Source: Asterochloris sp. CNOR1 (Eukaryota > Chlorophyta > Trebouxiophyceae > Trebouxiales > Trebouxiaceae). From it: a DNA stretch of 64,000 bases. The position numbers and the translations under genes were made by a program. Numbering within the stretch: the stretch's first letter is position 1; every line of letters begins with the position of its first letter. The notes beneath the pieces were generated by a model. That model saw nothing but the letters and a program-made list of their open reading frames with translations. It was not told where the DNA came from and ran no database searches. This document shows, piece by piece, positions 33,501-45,310 of this stretch. The stretch is from assembly GCA_963969365.1 (NCBI GenBank), contig OZ017748.1, positions 3,097,001-3,161,000 of the forward strand, in the 5' to 3' direction.

Positions 33501-36500
33501 CCAGTGCATGGTGTCCATGTGCCACTCCCAGACGTCATTTAAGAGCTGCCCTTGCTCTGTCTGTCCACCAAAGATGAACACCTGCAAGCCATCTGAATGT
33601 GTGGCACTGCACTGCAAGCATGTACATGCATCTGGAGCACTGACGCCAAACACAGCATGCTGACTGTGAGGCAGTCTCTGGATGCGGCCTCACTCCCACT
33701 GCATCTGCCTGTACAACCCCCTCCACGTGCAAGCGTGAGGTGGCCAGATGAGGCACACGCACGCTGGAGGCCTGCACACATGTCCCACGGCTTGCCACAT
33801 AGATGGCTGTCTCACCAGCAAGCCCTTCAAACAGGCGCCCCACCTCCTCCCCTGTGCAGTTGGATGGCAATGGCAGCCACGCACCACACCCACAAGCAAG
33901 GCCAATGGTGTTGTGAAGGACAAGCTGTCACCACATCCTTAGCTCATCCAAGTAACAGCAAGGGTGTCCTGCTGACCTTATCCCGCGCACAGGCTGCTGA
34001 GTGGCGGTGCCTGGGTACTGGCGCGGCCGTCCCCCTCACCGCAGGCAGGGTCCACTTCATCGAGTCAGTGTGCAGAATGCTGACATCCCCCACCTCCTGG
34101 CTGCTGCGGCGGCCCCTGCACTGGAGTAAGCTGGCTGCAGTCCCATGGGAGATTGGCTGTGGCACGCCATAGGTCTCTTCAGTCAGAGCCTTAGCAGTGG
34201 TTGCATGCCGCCCAAGCATGCTTTCCACAAGACCGCCAAATGCCTGGCTGTGACATGGAGACACTTGGGCATGCATGCACCTGCAGCAGGGTGCATCTGC
34301 AGGCACAGGCAACTGTCCGCAGCAGCACAAGGCAAGCTGTAGCACTGGCTTTGAAAGTCGACGACATGCATGGAAACCAGCCCAATGACATGCAACTGTC
34401 TCACACAGCGTCTCACTCAACGCCACCGTCAATATTGTCGCGCCGCATGAGAGGAGTAATGCAGGCCCGAGAGCAGGTCTCCTGGGTCTTAGAAGAATCT
34501 AGCTCACCTAAGCATCATCATCCAAGTCTCTGCCACAGTGGCGGAGCCTTGCTTGCAATGCACGCCCATGAACAGCAGGTGGCCAAAGAAGTGTGCTTGG
34601 CTCACCCAACCACCACCATCTTGATCCCTGCCCTCATGGCAGCGCTGGGGTGGGGCATTGCAAGTCCCCCTGGCAGGTAGGCTATCCTCTTGAACGCTTC
34701 ACATCACAGTGATGACCAGAGTAGACTTCTTGACCCACCCAAATACCATCATCTTGGTGCGGGCGACTGTGGCAGCACTGTGATCGTGCAGGAAGTCAGC
34801 GGTCTTGGCCCCAATGGCGCGCTGCCAGGTCAGGTTGTCCAGCTGCAGGGGGTTGACCTCGCGGTTCCCATTGGCGTCCATCCTGCCCTCCCCGCCATAC
34901 ATCACCAGCAGCTTCGTCCCTAGAGCAGGTGCACTCAGTGTCAGAAGCAGCGGCCTGGTCTATGCACAGGAGCGTCCAGTGCTTGATGCCAGCAGTGGGC
35001 GTGCTCAGTAGAAGTCCTGGCTTCCCACTGCTTGAAGGGCCCTGGCAAGCCTCATGGCAGTCTCTGTTCTTGGAGCCTGCAAGATGACCAGCAACAACTT
35101 GGTTCCTGCAGGCGGCGTGCCATTGGGAGAGCTCAGCTGTTGTTGGGCTTCTGCCCATGTGCTGTGGCACCACTCTGGGTCTGTGCAGATGCAGAAGTGG
35201 GGCCTCAACATGGCACTGACCCCAGTAGACCGGTCCCATATGTCAGCAAAGGCCACTTTTGTTGCCAAGCACACTGCGCATCACTGCATACAGCCTCTGA
35301 TAGCTGCAACAATGGCGGGTCCAGCGGCCAAGCATGCAGCAGCTGAGAAAGGGCAAGCAGCCTTGGACAAGATGCAGCAGCTGTTGGCTCACCAAAGCAG
35401 CTGGGGCTGTTGCTACAGCTGGTTAGTGCTCTTTGCCAGCTTGGCTCCACCGCCACCGCCCCATGCACCGGTCAGCATCTTTCACGGCCGCTGCATCGAT
35501 GGCTGCCCGCACTTCCAGTCACGCAGCAGCATCCACAAGAGACACTCAGAGCACAACACAGAATGCAGCTGGTGCTTACCGAAGCAGCTCAGGGTGTTGC
35601 CGCTGCGGGGATGGGGGGCTTCGCCTGCAAGGCGCCACCGCGTCACGGCCACCAGCCATGGGTTGTCAAACAAGATCTTCAGCTCAGTGTAGCCTGCAGC
35701 ACAGGCACACTGTGATCTGCTCACATGCAGTGGCACATGGTCAACTGAAGGCTGCACGCAGCAGCCAAGCACATGCCAGACACTGACCCATGGCTGCTGG
35801 ACCTTTACTGGCATGGCTTCCATCATCTGCCAGAAGATGTCATGACTTCTTCGAGGTCAGGCTGACAGGCTTCGGTCACTGCACACAGCTTTCATTGCAT
35901 CCCCAGCCATGCATACATGACTCCTCAATCTGCATTCTGCAGGCAGCAGTTGCTCACCTGAGGACTTGAGTTGCAGAGTCTCCACGGCTGTGGAGCTGGT
36001 GCTGAGCTCGGATTGCAGGTTGGCCAGGCGGCTGGCCATGACAGACATCTCCTCATCCTGCCTTGCAATCACGGCATCCTGCATGTGGAGGCAGTCCACT
36101 CATCATCGGGAGAAATCCCCACACTGATCTGGAGGAAGCGGGGCATGCATGCCCTGCACGGACCGGGGTGCAGGTGCCTGCTTTGCGATCAAGCAGCTCC
36201 AGGCAGGACGCTGGAGCTCAAATCTCCCTGCTTGCTGTGTACCGTGCACCTCATGGGGACTGCGTGGCCAGGCCTGATGGGTCCTGGTGGCACCAAGAAC
36301 CACAGCTGACATGGTCACACAGAGGCCTTTGGCTCCTGAAGCAGACGGTGTACCTCCGCGGCAAGCCCACCTGCTTCTTGACTGCGTCCTCCAGCGCCTG
36401 CTTGTCCCCAACCACCTGCGCGTCGTTGCTGATCTGGCCCTGCAGGGCATCCCGCTCCCCCTGGCAGCGCGCCAGTGCATCCCCGCACCTCGTCAGCTCA

Positions 36501-38282
36501 GCCTGCAGCACAGTCAGGATCTGATGTATGCAGTGCACTCAGAGAAAACTCCTCTTCAGGTGACAGGGACCATGCAAAGCCCTTGTAATGTGTCCGCCAG
36601 GTAATGGTGCACCTTGATGCTCTGCTCCTGGGCCCCCTATGTGCAGCTTTGCTACATACAGCAATGCGGTCCCTTTGCATGTCACAAGGGCTGTGCGGTG
36701 TGCCCCGGCAGGGCTACACACCTGCTGCTGCAGCGCCTGGACACATGACAGGGCTTTGTGACGTCCATGCTGTGCAGTGCTCCTTCAAGCCCCATATACG
36801 ACATGTACACAGAGGCTGTGCAGGGGCCTCCTGCTGCTTTCCAAAGCCACTGCAAGTCCAACGCCTTTCATGTTGCAGGTGCTCTGGATGATCACTGCGG
36901 GTGCATGCCACAGAGGTCTGCAGGGTGCTGCCAAGATCAAACCCACAGTCCACCCCATATCTTGATAAGGGGTATGCTTACTCAGCCCTGCCACTCAGCT
37001 TGCCAGCTTGCCTGCAACGCTGCCTGCTTGCTACTCCAGACCTGTGGATCTGACAGGAGCGGTACATGACACATGTGAAAAGCTGTGCAGGGTGCCCCTG
37101 TGCACCTGTCTGCAGTGCCTCCTGCAGCTGGGTTCCAAGGCCACTTCATGTTCAACACCTCGCCATGCTACGGGTGGTCTGCAATACACAGGCATGTACA
37201 TTGTGTTCCCTAGGGTCAGCCTACAGCCCGCCCCGGCCTCCACCGCCATGCAATGTTCAGTCAGCCCTGCTAACCAGTTGCCACAGCTTGCCTGCCGCGC
37301 CCCCTGCTGCTGCTGTATGCCTGTGCAGCTCTCATGAGCTGTGCGCAACCCATGTGACAGAGACTATGTATAAACATATGGGTGTCCCCCCCGCCTTGCC
37401 TGCAGCGCCTCCAGCTGCTGCTCCAGGACATGGATGCGCTTCTCCCCAGCCTTCAGCTGGGTCTCCTTGTGCTCCAGGATGTCTGCCTGCAGCAAGTCAT
37501 CTCCATTTGCTATGGGGCAGTCCTGGCAACTATGCTCGTCGTCAGCTGAGTGGGCGGCCTGAGATGCTACCTGGACTTGTTCTGGAGCTCCAGAGGCCGA
37601 TTGATAGGTGTACAGCAAGGCATGCAACTCGGCTTGGTGCTTTTCCCACAGATATTGACTTGAGGGCAATGTTTTGCTGCAGCACAGGCTTCAACAACAG
37701 CGCACAGATGGCAGCAAAATGGACATGGACTCAATGGCAGCTCAGGTATCCTAAGGAGGGTCTGGCCGCGCATGTGCCGCTTGATGCATACCGCTCTGCT
37801 ATGGCTGCTCCTGCATTTACAGCTCACACAGGTGTGGCAGACTTGGGCGGCCTGGCTCCCAGTTGCTGGGGCAGTGCCTCTTGTGGGGCCCCATGTTAAA
37901 GGAAACGCAGTGTCTGTGAATCGCCCCATGATCCAGCTCACATAGTCTGTGGCAGACTTGCTCAGCCTGGCGCCAAGCTCCAGGGCATCCAGCTCCAGCT
38001 GCTGCGCTTCTGCCTCCTTCAGCTTGAGCCTGTCCCGCTGGAAGGACAGCTCGATGCCCAGATCAGCCTTCTCCATCTCCATGCGGGTGATTTCTGCCTT
38101 CAGCTTGTCCCTACAGGTAAGGGCCCATCCAGGCAGGTTAGTGAACAACTCCTGGTGCACTGCTGGCTGCGCCTGACTTGGCAAGCTTTGTGCGGCCACC
38201 AGTGTAATGCACAGCATTGAACTCACTCCGGGCTCTCTGCCTCTCCCTCCTTCTTCTTCTTGTCAGCCTTTTTGGGAGCCAT
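30515..38282 (-). CDS. Coiled-coil, kelch-repeat and fibronectin-III protein, possibly flagellar
   Basis: The start MAPKKADKKKKEGEAESPE (38282) leads into coiled coil: RDKLKAEITRMEMEKADLGI and KLKEAEAQQLELDALELGAR (37900-38110), HKETQLKAGEKRIHVLEQQL (near 37440), LTRCGDALARCQGERDALQG (near 36470) and MASRLANLQSELSTSSTAVE (near 36020). TELKILFDNPWLVAVTRWRL with PHPRSGNTLSCF (35590-35695) opens the kelch part. Later kelch pieces are LLVMYGGEGRMDANGNREV (34870-34920), VGDVSILHTDSMKWTLPAVR (34040-34110), QVFIFGGQTEQGQLLNDVWE (33530-33590) and RLWLFGGNDGERSLADVFSL (32670-32740). NKLYTLRPGK joins the last exon across AA|GTGAGG; that exon (30515-30890) is FN3-like (SPNSIEVAWRPPTK, GLRANAEYIFCVKANYDDGS). 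I know no exact homologue. The flagellar idea rests on the coiled-coil-plus-kelch layout and the ciliary neighbours. Some middle exons are uncertain, and two genes cannot be excluded. Confidence 0.65.
32488..32561. repeat. 14-bp perfect inverted repeat in a kelch-gene intron
   Basis: The left arm gacatctggtgcag (32488-32501) and right arm ctgcaccagatgtc (32548-32561) are exact reverse complements with 46 nt between them. It lies in an intron between kelch exons. Confidence 0.6.
32579..32648. repeat. Copy of an exon-donor junction in the kelch gene
   Basis: The end of the exon encoding ACTWTQ and its GT donor (plus-strand gcccacctgcgtccagg, 32632-32648) is matched in 16 of 17 bases at 32579-32595, 53 bp into the following intron. 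Confidence 0.6.
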
Positions 38283-38527
38283 GGGTCACTCAAATCAGTT
38301 GCTGTCCGCCTGGTTGTGGCCTGAGAAAAGCTTGTAATTTAGACCGTAATCAAGGCCTTGTGCTGCCAGCCGGGCATGTACCATCGTTGACCTACCGCTC
38401 CATCTGGAGCACTTTCTAGTCCTGTCACCTTATATGGCCTCGTCTTGCATTGAAGAGTTGGTGGCTGGTCAGAGGATGCTAAGTCGTTTTGAAGGGGCAA
38501 GAAGAAAGTGCAGTGGGAACGGTCTGC

Positions 38528-39794
38528 TTAGAAGATTGGCTGCACAGCTTTGACCCTCTTGGCAACGTCCTCAAAGCCAGTCTCGAACTCTTTAGACTCC
38601 TCATCATCCACTGCTCCTTTGAGGGCCTTGGGCATGACCAGCATGCAGCTGGTGGGGCGTTTGGTGAGACCGGCTGCCCCAAGCTCCTGCACGCAACACC
38701 AGGGCTGTAAGAGCTCTGTCCTGGTGGCGTCAGGCTTGAGGCGCAGCCAGCAGATCAGTTGCTGCTGGTACTGGCACAGCAGGCTGCATACAGGTTAGAC
38801 TTCAAGCTGCTGCGCCCAGCTGTGGCCCAGGCCCTGGCCCCTCAATTACCATGCTACAATTGGCAAGCTCAAGGCCCAAGCTGTGCCTGCTCAACCATGC
38901 CAAAAGGCTTGCTGCAGGGCTGTGAGCGCCTGCTGGGTCAGCTCTGCTGTGCACATCATTTACCGACATACAGTATACATGGGCGTCCTCAGGTGCAGCC
39001 CGAGCCATACATGGCTTGGCGCAAGGATGATTTGGCAGACCTCTGATCAACTCACATCTTTGGAGGGGACATAGATGTAGGGGATGTCCCTGTCCTCACA
39101 CATGACTGGCAAATGGATGACCACATCGATGGGCGAGATGTCCCCAGCAATGATGCAGATCCTGCAGGGGTCGCACAGTGTCAGCAGCATGCCAAACATC
39201 CAGGCTCCCAGAGTGATGAGAGTGACCAGCAACAGGGCAGACCCTGCAGGCAATTGGCATGGCGGCCGAACAATTAGTTTGGCAGCCAGTGGCGGCGCAG
39301 TATGTTTGCACAGGCTGCAGAGGCACTGCAGCAGTAGCAGTGCCCTGTCTGAAACACGGTCTCTGCATGTTGGGCAGTGGCCTGCCCACCACACGATGTG
39401 CCGGTGGCACTAGCAGTCTGCCATGCAGGCTGCTACTGCCAATTCGTGATGCAGTGCTTGGAAAACCTGCAACCTGCTCCTGCTCCATCAATGATGCTCA
39501 CCCTTTGGTGTTCTTTCGCAGCGCCTTGACTACCTCTTTCACACCACGCTTTATTTGCTTGCGTTTGGCAGCTTTCTTGGCGAGCTTCAGTACCTGCAGT
39601 GTGCACTGCCAAGCTCTGCATTTGTCCTCTCACAGTCACAGAAGCACTTTCTGCTAATGGAGCAGGCAAACCTTTCTACAGAGCTTGTCATCTGCCAGTG
39701 GCTTGGCAATGACACTGATGGCACGTGGGTCAAACGGGCCCTTGTCTGACTTGCTGCTCTTCTCTGCCTTGACCTCCTTGGCCTCCTTGGCCAT
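38528..39794 (-). CDS. NHP2: H/ACA snoRNP protein NHP2 (L7Ae family)
   Basis: Core protein of H/ACA small nucleolar ribonucleoproteins, which guide rRNA pseudouridylation in the nucleolus. Four exons splice cleanly. The first begins [20 protein letters not shown] and ends ADDKLCRK; the second gives [20 protein letters not shown] and ALRKNTKG. The third is the L7Ae core, [20 protein letters not shown] with [10 protein letters not shown]. The last is [20 protein letters not shown], ending VKAVQPIF at 38528. [12 protein letters not shown] and [10 protein letters not shown] are family hallmarks. The lysine-rich head and total length (about 150 residues) fit eukaryotic NHP2 rather than ribosomal L7Ae. 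Confidence 0.93.
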
Positions 39795-40157
39795 GCTGTA
39801 GCACTTTGGGAGGCTAAGCAGCACAGAGCTGCATGCTGGAGGCTGCTTGGCCAGGCGAACCCTGGGGCCCCTGCTGACTTGTTAACCCCTGTCTTAGAGC
39901 TGTCACTGGCTCACGACACAAGATCTGGAGCTGAGTGAATTCTAAACCTATGGGGTCTCAAGTCCCAGATGCAAGAACGGAGTCTCAAGTTGGCCGTGGC
40001 TCTGCAGCTTTAGTTTGATAGACCAAGGAGCACATGCTCAGTCCCTGTGACCACAGACATGTGCAGGATCTGGAAGGCGAATACTGTCCCACAAACGAAT
40101 TTGCCCTGCAACCGTCTCTGATTGGGTACGAAAGGAGCAGCACATAAATTGGGAAGG
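39795..40157. promoter_or_regulatory. Shared 5' region between divergent NHP2 and AMSH
   Basis: 363 bp between start codons that face away from each other. No recognised element was found by eye. Confidence 0.35.
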
Positions 40158-43100
40158 ATGCCAGCGCCAAGGCCATCCACCAGGCAGTCTGTCTCTCAGC
40201 AGCTGGCCACTGCTGCGCCCCTCACAATGCCTCTGGATATGATGGAACTGGAGCGATACTACCGCAGAGCCAACCTGCTGTTGCAACAGGTGCGGGCTGC
40301 TTCCCATGCAACAACATCTGGTGGGGGGTGCCTGCCACCTACCAGCCCTGCGTGCTGCCCTCCATGTCAACTCTGCTGAGCGCTGAAGTTGACAGAGTGC
40401 TGCTGATCCCCCATTGCAGGCAGCCAAGTACAAAGCGATAGGCAATGACGCACAGCAGTACGTTATGCTGCTGAGGTTCTCCAGGTGGGCAGGCTGAGGG
40501 CTCTGGGGCTGAACGGCCTCTAGTCTCATGCCACCTTGTTAAGCGTGGCACACCCTGAAATGATCTTACAGAGGCTTTCTTGCCCTGAAAGCCTGCAAGC
40601 AGTGCAGGAGGCCTTGACAGCCTCCCTTGCTGCAGCCTCGTGCTGGAGACAATCAAGATGCACAGAGACTTTGACCCCAAGTCTCCACAGTACAGACGAT
40701 TCACCCAGGTAATTACAGGGCAGGTACCGTGGCTGTGCACATGGTCTAGGTCCACTTTGATGCCAATCGTGATGTGGTTGCCTACCTGGCGCCATTGGTG
40801 CCACATGCTGGCCAACAGCCAGCCCATTGCCACTGAACATGGTCATCATAAGCCGTTCCATGCAGTTTTTGCCACAGCACTGCAGCCCTGTGATGGCAGC
40901 TGGGCTTGCTGTGTTGCATTGCAACAGATCAGGGGGCCTAAGCAGCCGCTCAGGTTGAGCTTCTGCAGCAGCTGCCTGCATTGACCACTGCGGCACGAAA
41001 AGTAAAAAAGGTCCCAGACCATGTGTCCGCAGCAGCCGCTCTCTGATGCTTTTAGATGCCAGCCCCGCCGCACATGTCTGAGCTGGACGCTTTCAAGTGG
41101 TGCATGCCTGACCTGAAGGCTGCAACCATTGCATCCTCCAGCTCAGGCTTGCACTGCATAGCCGGCATTCCTGAACCTTTTCCTTCCTGTCTCAAAAGTT
41201 GTGTGCAGGTGCTGGCCACACAGTACACGCTGCAACTCGAGGCTGTCAACCAAGGCCTGATTGCTCACGTGGCGCAGCTGTCTGATCAGGCCCTCGACTG
41301 AAATGCAGGTGCTGGCCACGCAATACATGCCCGAGCTGGAGGCCCTGAAGCAGCGCCTGGACAGCTGGCGCCTCATGGGGGGCGAGCCGGAGCAGCCGGC
41401 GACCCCCCGCCCGGCAGGCACGGTGCAGCTGGCGGCCTCCAATATGCCCCAGCTGCACTGGGAGGCTGCTGGGGGACCAGAGCAGGCTGCTGATGTGCCC
41501 AGCCAGCCGGGGGCGGCGGAGCGAAATGATCCCTTTGCATTTCCGTCGCAACGGCAGAGACAGAGTGGGGACCCTTTTGGGCAGGCCTCTGCTCCATCCC
41601 ACCCCAGCAGGTGCTTATGTGTTGTGTGGTCCTAGACAGCGGCCTGCTGGAGCTGTGCAGCTTGCCTCGGCTGCTGCTGGTGCGCTGGACCAGATTGCTG
41701 GTGTCTTTTATTAGGGGAAGAGGGTGAGCGGAGTGACCCTTAGAAGGCCTGTGGCAGCGGCAGAGGCAGAGTAGTGACCGCTGCCAGCAGACCCCTGCTT
41801 GCTTCTTTGCCTGTCAGGTGCAGAGGGGTTGTTGGCAGACTGTGCTTGTACAGTGCCGTAGACATTGGTTCATATGCATAGCTGACAGGTGCGATCTGCA
41901 CATCACATGCGGCCTGCAGGCCATGCTGGTCACTTGCAGTAATGTCTGGTGGCCCCCTGCTGGTCTGATGGCCTGTACCATGTGTGCTGGCCCTGGTAGT
42001 CACACATGTAGCCTGCAGTGCCTTTATTGTGGTGGGGCATGACATCCCTGCCCTGGGCCCCACTCTGCTCAGCTGACGCTGCAGAGGGTTGTGCTGCCGA
42101 GGGTACTGACTCGTGCCCTGCTTGGGCATGCTGGCCTGTGCAGCTGAACCTGCTCGGCGTCTTGACCCTGCCCCCTGCCCCTGCAGCACCATTGAGGACC
42201 AGTTTGGTAGAATGCAAGTGGCCGCCAGCGCTCCCAGCCTGGACCTGCTCACTGGTGATGGCATGCCTTGCATGCCTGGCCAGCCGGTGCGACAGGGCAG
42301 CAGCAGCAGCTATGCAGGCCTGCCCTCCTGGGCCACAGAGGAGTCCGCTGCCGCCAGCTTCCCGCTGCCAGCAGCCTCAGAGGCAGCCAGGAGCAAGCAT
42401 GCCATCATGGTGAGGTGCAGCACCTGACAGCCCTCTGAGTTATGCCCAACCCCTGCCTCAGTGCCAGCTCTCCTGCAAGCACCGGCCATGCTCCACAAAG
42501 TGCAGGCCTGCGCAGGCAGACTGCAGGCTCATGGCAGGCCAGCGCTGGAACAGTGCAGGTGGAGGCTAGGCTTGGTGTTGTGCACCCCAGCAAGTGGCCC
42601 CCACTGTTTTGCTGAAGTGTGCATCAGTTACTATGTTTGTGCCCTGAGTCAGTGGCCTGCTGTGCTGCAGGCTCAGGCCCCTGTGCGGCGTACTGCCTCG
42701 CAGCAGCAGTCCCAGCACTCTCCGCCCTTGTACCCTGATTTTGACACGGGCCCCCTGCCCCCCGTGGACTACGGGTACAGTCGCCAGAGCAATGGCAGCG
42801 CAGCCAACCTGATGGATGCACCTGTGCCCCAGCAGCGGCAGCAGCAGGCTTCCCTGCTGGATGCCTACCAGCCCTCGCCGCAGGTGGAGCTGCAGCTGGG
42901 CCCGCAGGAGGTGGAGGTGAGCAGCAGCCAGCCCCTGCCTGTTCAAGATGCGGCAACCAGCTGTTGTGACAAGTGCAGCTGGGGGCACATGGGGCTGTTG
43001 TGAGCAGCAGTCACAGGGGTAAGGTCTCTTTTGCTGCAGTCAGGGCTGCGGGAGGTGGAGGTGAGCAGCCACTGCCAGACACTGTGTTAAAGCCCTGGCC

Positions 43101-45245
43101 TCCTTGTGCAGTGGAGCGGCAGCCGCAGAAGGTGGAGGTGAGACGCCTGACCTACTCTTGAATCAGTGATTTAGCCACATAAGGGATGTGCAGCTGGGGC
43201 TGCAGGAGGCCACAGTGAGCCGCATCTGGCCACAACCCTGCATGCATGCTTTGCCTGTGGGACTGGATGGCCTGCCAGCGCGTTGGATGTCTGCCTTACC
43301 TACTGTGCACGCAGCGGTCACAGTTGTCGCCAGGCCAGCAATTCAAGGTGCACGGTCTCCCACCTATACTGCTGTCGATGTGACTCAGGTCAGCTGGAGG
43401 ATGGGGAGCAGCTCCTGGCCAGCCAGTGCATGACCAGGCAAGCGGCTTGTGCACAGAATGCATGTCGACACTGCCTCTTGTGTGTCCGGCCAGTCCACCA
43501 GCAGACCCCTGCACCCTGCCTCCAAGCCATGGACATGACAAAAGCACACACAGCAGTGGCTCAGTGCATGGTGCTCAAAATCCTGCTGCCCCTGCTGCAG
43601 GTCCAGAGCACGCCTGCACTGCCAGCCAAGGGCTGCTTGAAAGCGTACAGTGGGGGCCTGTCTGCCCCGGGCATTGCCCCATGCTCCAGTGCTGCTGCCC
43701 CACTGCTGCAGGTTCGGGGAATGTCTGCGCCGGCAGGCCCGCCCCCAGCGCACATGACCTGCTCCCACGCGCCCCCGCAGCCAGCGCTGGAGCCGCGCCC
43801 GCCCCCAGTGGAGCCCCCCTCTGAGACAGCAGTCAAGAAGAAGCTCCAGATCCGGGAGGTGCATGTGTCGGCGGCACTGATGGACGAGTTCCTCCAGTGA
43901 GTGCCTTGACCTGCTGCTGCGAGCAAACGATCACAAGCCTTGAAGGTAGATGCTTCAGAAGCCTCATGCGGCTGCTGCAGAAGCTATTCCAGCAGATGGG
44001 CAGCTGGGTGGTAAGGTGCAGCACTGAGCGCCCTGCATGCAGTTGCTACTGCATATCGGCTGTGTGCAGGGTCTCAGGGCCAGCTTGCTGTGGGCTGTCC
44101 GCGACTTCTTTGATGTCTTGCATGTCTGACTGTGCAGCGGCGGAGGCATCTTCGCATGCACACCTGGGCACCTTGCTGCCTTCATCTGCATACAGCTCAA
44201 TTGATAGCTAGAAGTGGGCTTGTCCGTCAATTTGCTGGCAGCGCTCCCGAGCACCTCCTGTGAGCTGACTTTCGGTCTCTTCCCTCTTCAGCTATTCCTG
44301 CCGCAACACTGCCAAGGGCGTGGAGTCATGTGGCATCCTGGCAGGCATTTTGGATGAGAAGCAGGGCGCCTTCTTCATCTGCACTCTCATCATTCCTAAA
44401 CAGGTGAGCCCGGTTATTGCTCTGGTGCCCACCCGGAACTGTGTTCGAGGGGTGGCCGAGGACAGGCTGCACTCGCAGCCTGCGCAGGGAGGCTCCGCAA
44501 GGCATGTAGTGCATAGCTTGCATCATTGCATTGCTTGCAACATTGCTGCCAAAGTCCACTTGCGGTCGAGGTGAGCAAGGCCCTTGGAGCTGAGCTTGAG
44601 CTTGCGCATAGCAGCATGTGGGTCCTGGCTGTGCATAGATGAGTGCCAGACAAGCACCTAGCAATGTGTGTCTTTGCAGGAAGGAACCTCAGACACGGTG
44701 CAAGCCTTGAATGAGGAGGAGATCTTTGATGTGCAAGATAAGCGGTCGTTGTACCCCATGGGCTGGATCCACACCCACCCCACCCAGACATGCTTCCTGT
44801 CATCTATTGACATCCATACACAGTGCGGCTACCAGGTGAGCGGGCAGAGCACTGCTGATGTTGGCAGCCCCAGGCACTACCTGTCCTGAGTGTCTTGTCC
44901 AACTTCACTTCTTGTCTGAAAGGACTGCCACAAGGGCTACTACCTCCTGATTCCGATTTACACGTGTACACATTGGCATGGTGGTACACTGAGCTGAGAA
45001 TGGGAAATATTCTGCAGACTATGCTGGATGAGGCAGTGGCAATTGTCATGGCACCGCGTGACCACAGGAACAAGTGTGGCATTTTCAGGCTGAGCACGCC
45101 AGGAGGCCTCAAATTAATCCAGAAGTGTCCAGAAAGAGGCTTTCACACCCACCAGCCCACTAGCACTGGGCAAAGCCTGTATGAACTCTGTGGTCATGTA
45201 TATTTGAACCCCAAAGTGCGGCATGATGTGATTGACCTGCGCTGA
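40158..45245 (+). CDS. AMSH: AMSH-type JAMM deubiquitinase (plant AMSH3-like)
   Basis: A zinc metalloprotease that cuts K63-linked ubiquitin chains, acting with ESCRT in endosomal sorting. The N-terminal USP8-dimerisation/MIT-like helices span MPLDMMELERYYRRANLLLQ (exon 40158-40289), YKAIGNDAQQYVMLLRFSS and LVLETIKMHRDFDPKSPQYR, then VLATQYMPELEALKQRLDSW (exon from 41309). A long Pro/Gln/Ser-rich linker follows (41400-43850). The catalytic JAMM domain has LQIREVHVSAALMDEFLQ, GVESCGILAGIL with the conserved Glu, NEEEIFDVQDKRSLYPMGWI, then the zinc motif HTHPTQTCFLSSIDIH. The C-terminus GIFRLSTPGGLKLIQKCPER, FHTHQP and HVYLNPKVRHDVIDLR stops at 45245, matching plant AMSH to the last residue. 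Linker exons between 42400 and 43780 are uncertain. Two decayed copies of the 41309 exon lie in the upstream intron. Confidence 0.92.
41053..41360. repeat. Triplicated AMSH exon, one real and two decayed copies
   Basis: The real exon starts at 41309 (VLATQYMPELEALKQRL). A copy starts exactly 100 bp upstream at 41209, keeps a tgtgcag acceptor and reads VLATQYTLQLEAVNQGL (about 37 of 51 bases identical), but runs into an in-frame TGA at 41299. A third, weaker copy near 41055-41115 reads PPHMSELDAFKWCMPDL. Confidence 0.85.
42908..43142. repeat. Three copies of an exon end and donor in the AMSH linker
   Basis: The junction GTGGAG|GTGAG occurs at 42911-42921, 43055-43065 and 43132-43142. The second is preceded by an acceptor (ttgctgcag ending 43039), giving a possible 21-nt in-frame microexon, SGLREVE. 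The third also follows a tgcag (ending 43111) but leaves 26 nt. They may be alternative exons or decayed duplicates. Confidence 0.6.
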
Positions 45246-45310
45246 GTACACAAGATGATGCATGAATGAGCTGCCTGTTGCAATGGGCTGACTGACCAAC
45301 CACAGGACCT

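Noticed and set aside
37066-37899. 277-residue open frame on the plus strand
   Set aside because: Antisense to the coiled-coil gene and rich in Cys, Pro and Ala from intron-like sequence; no domain.
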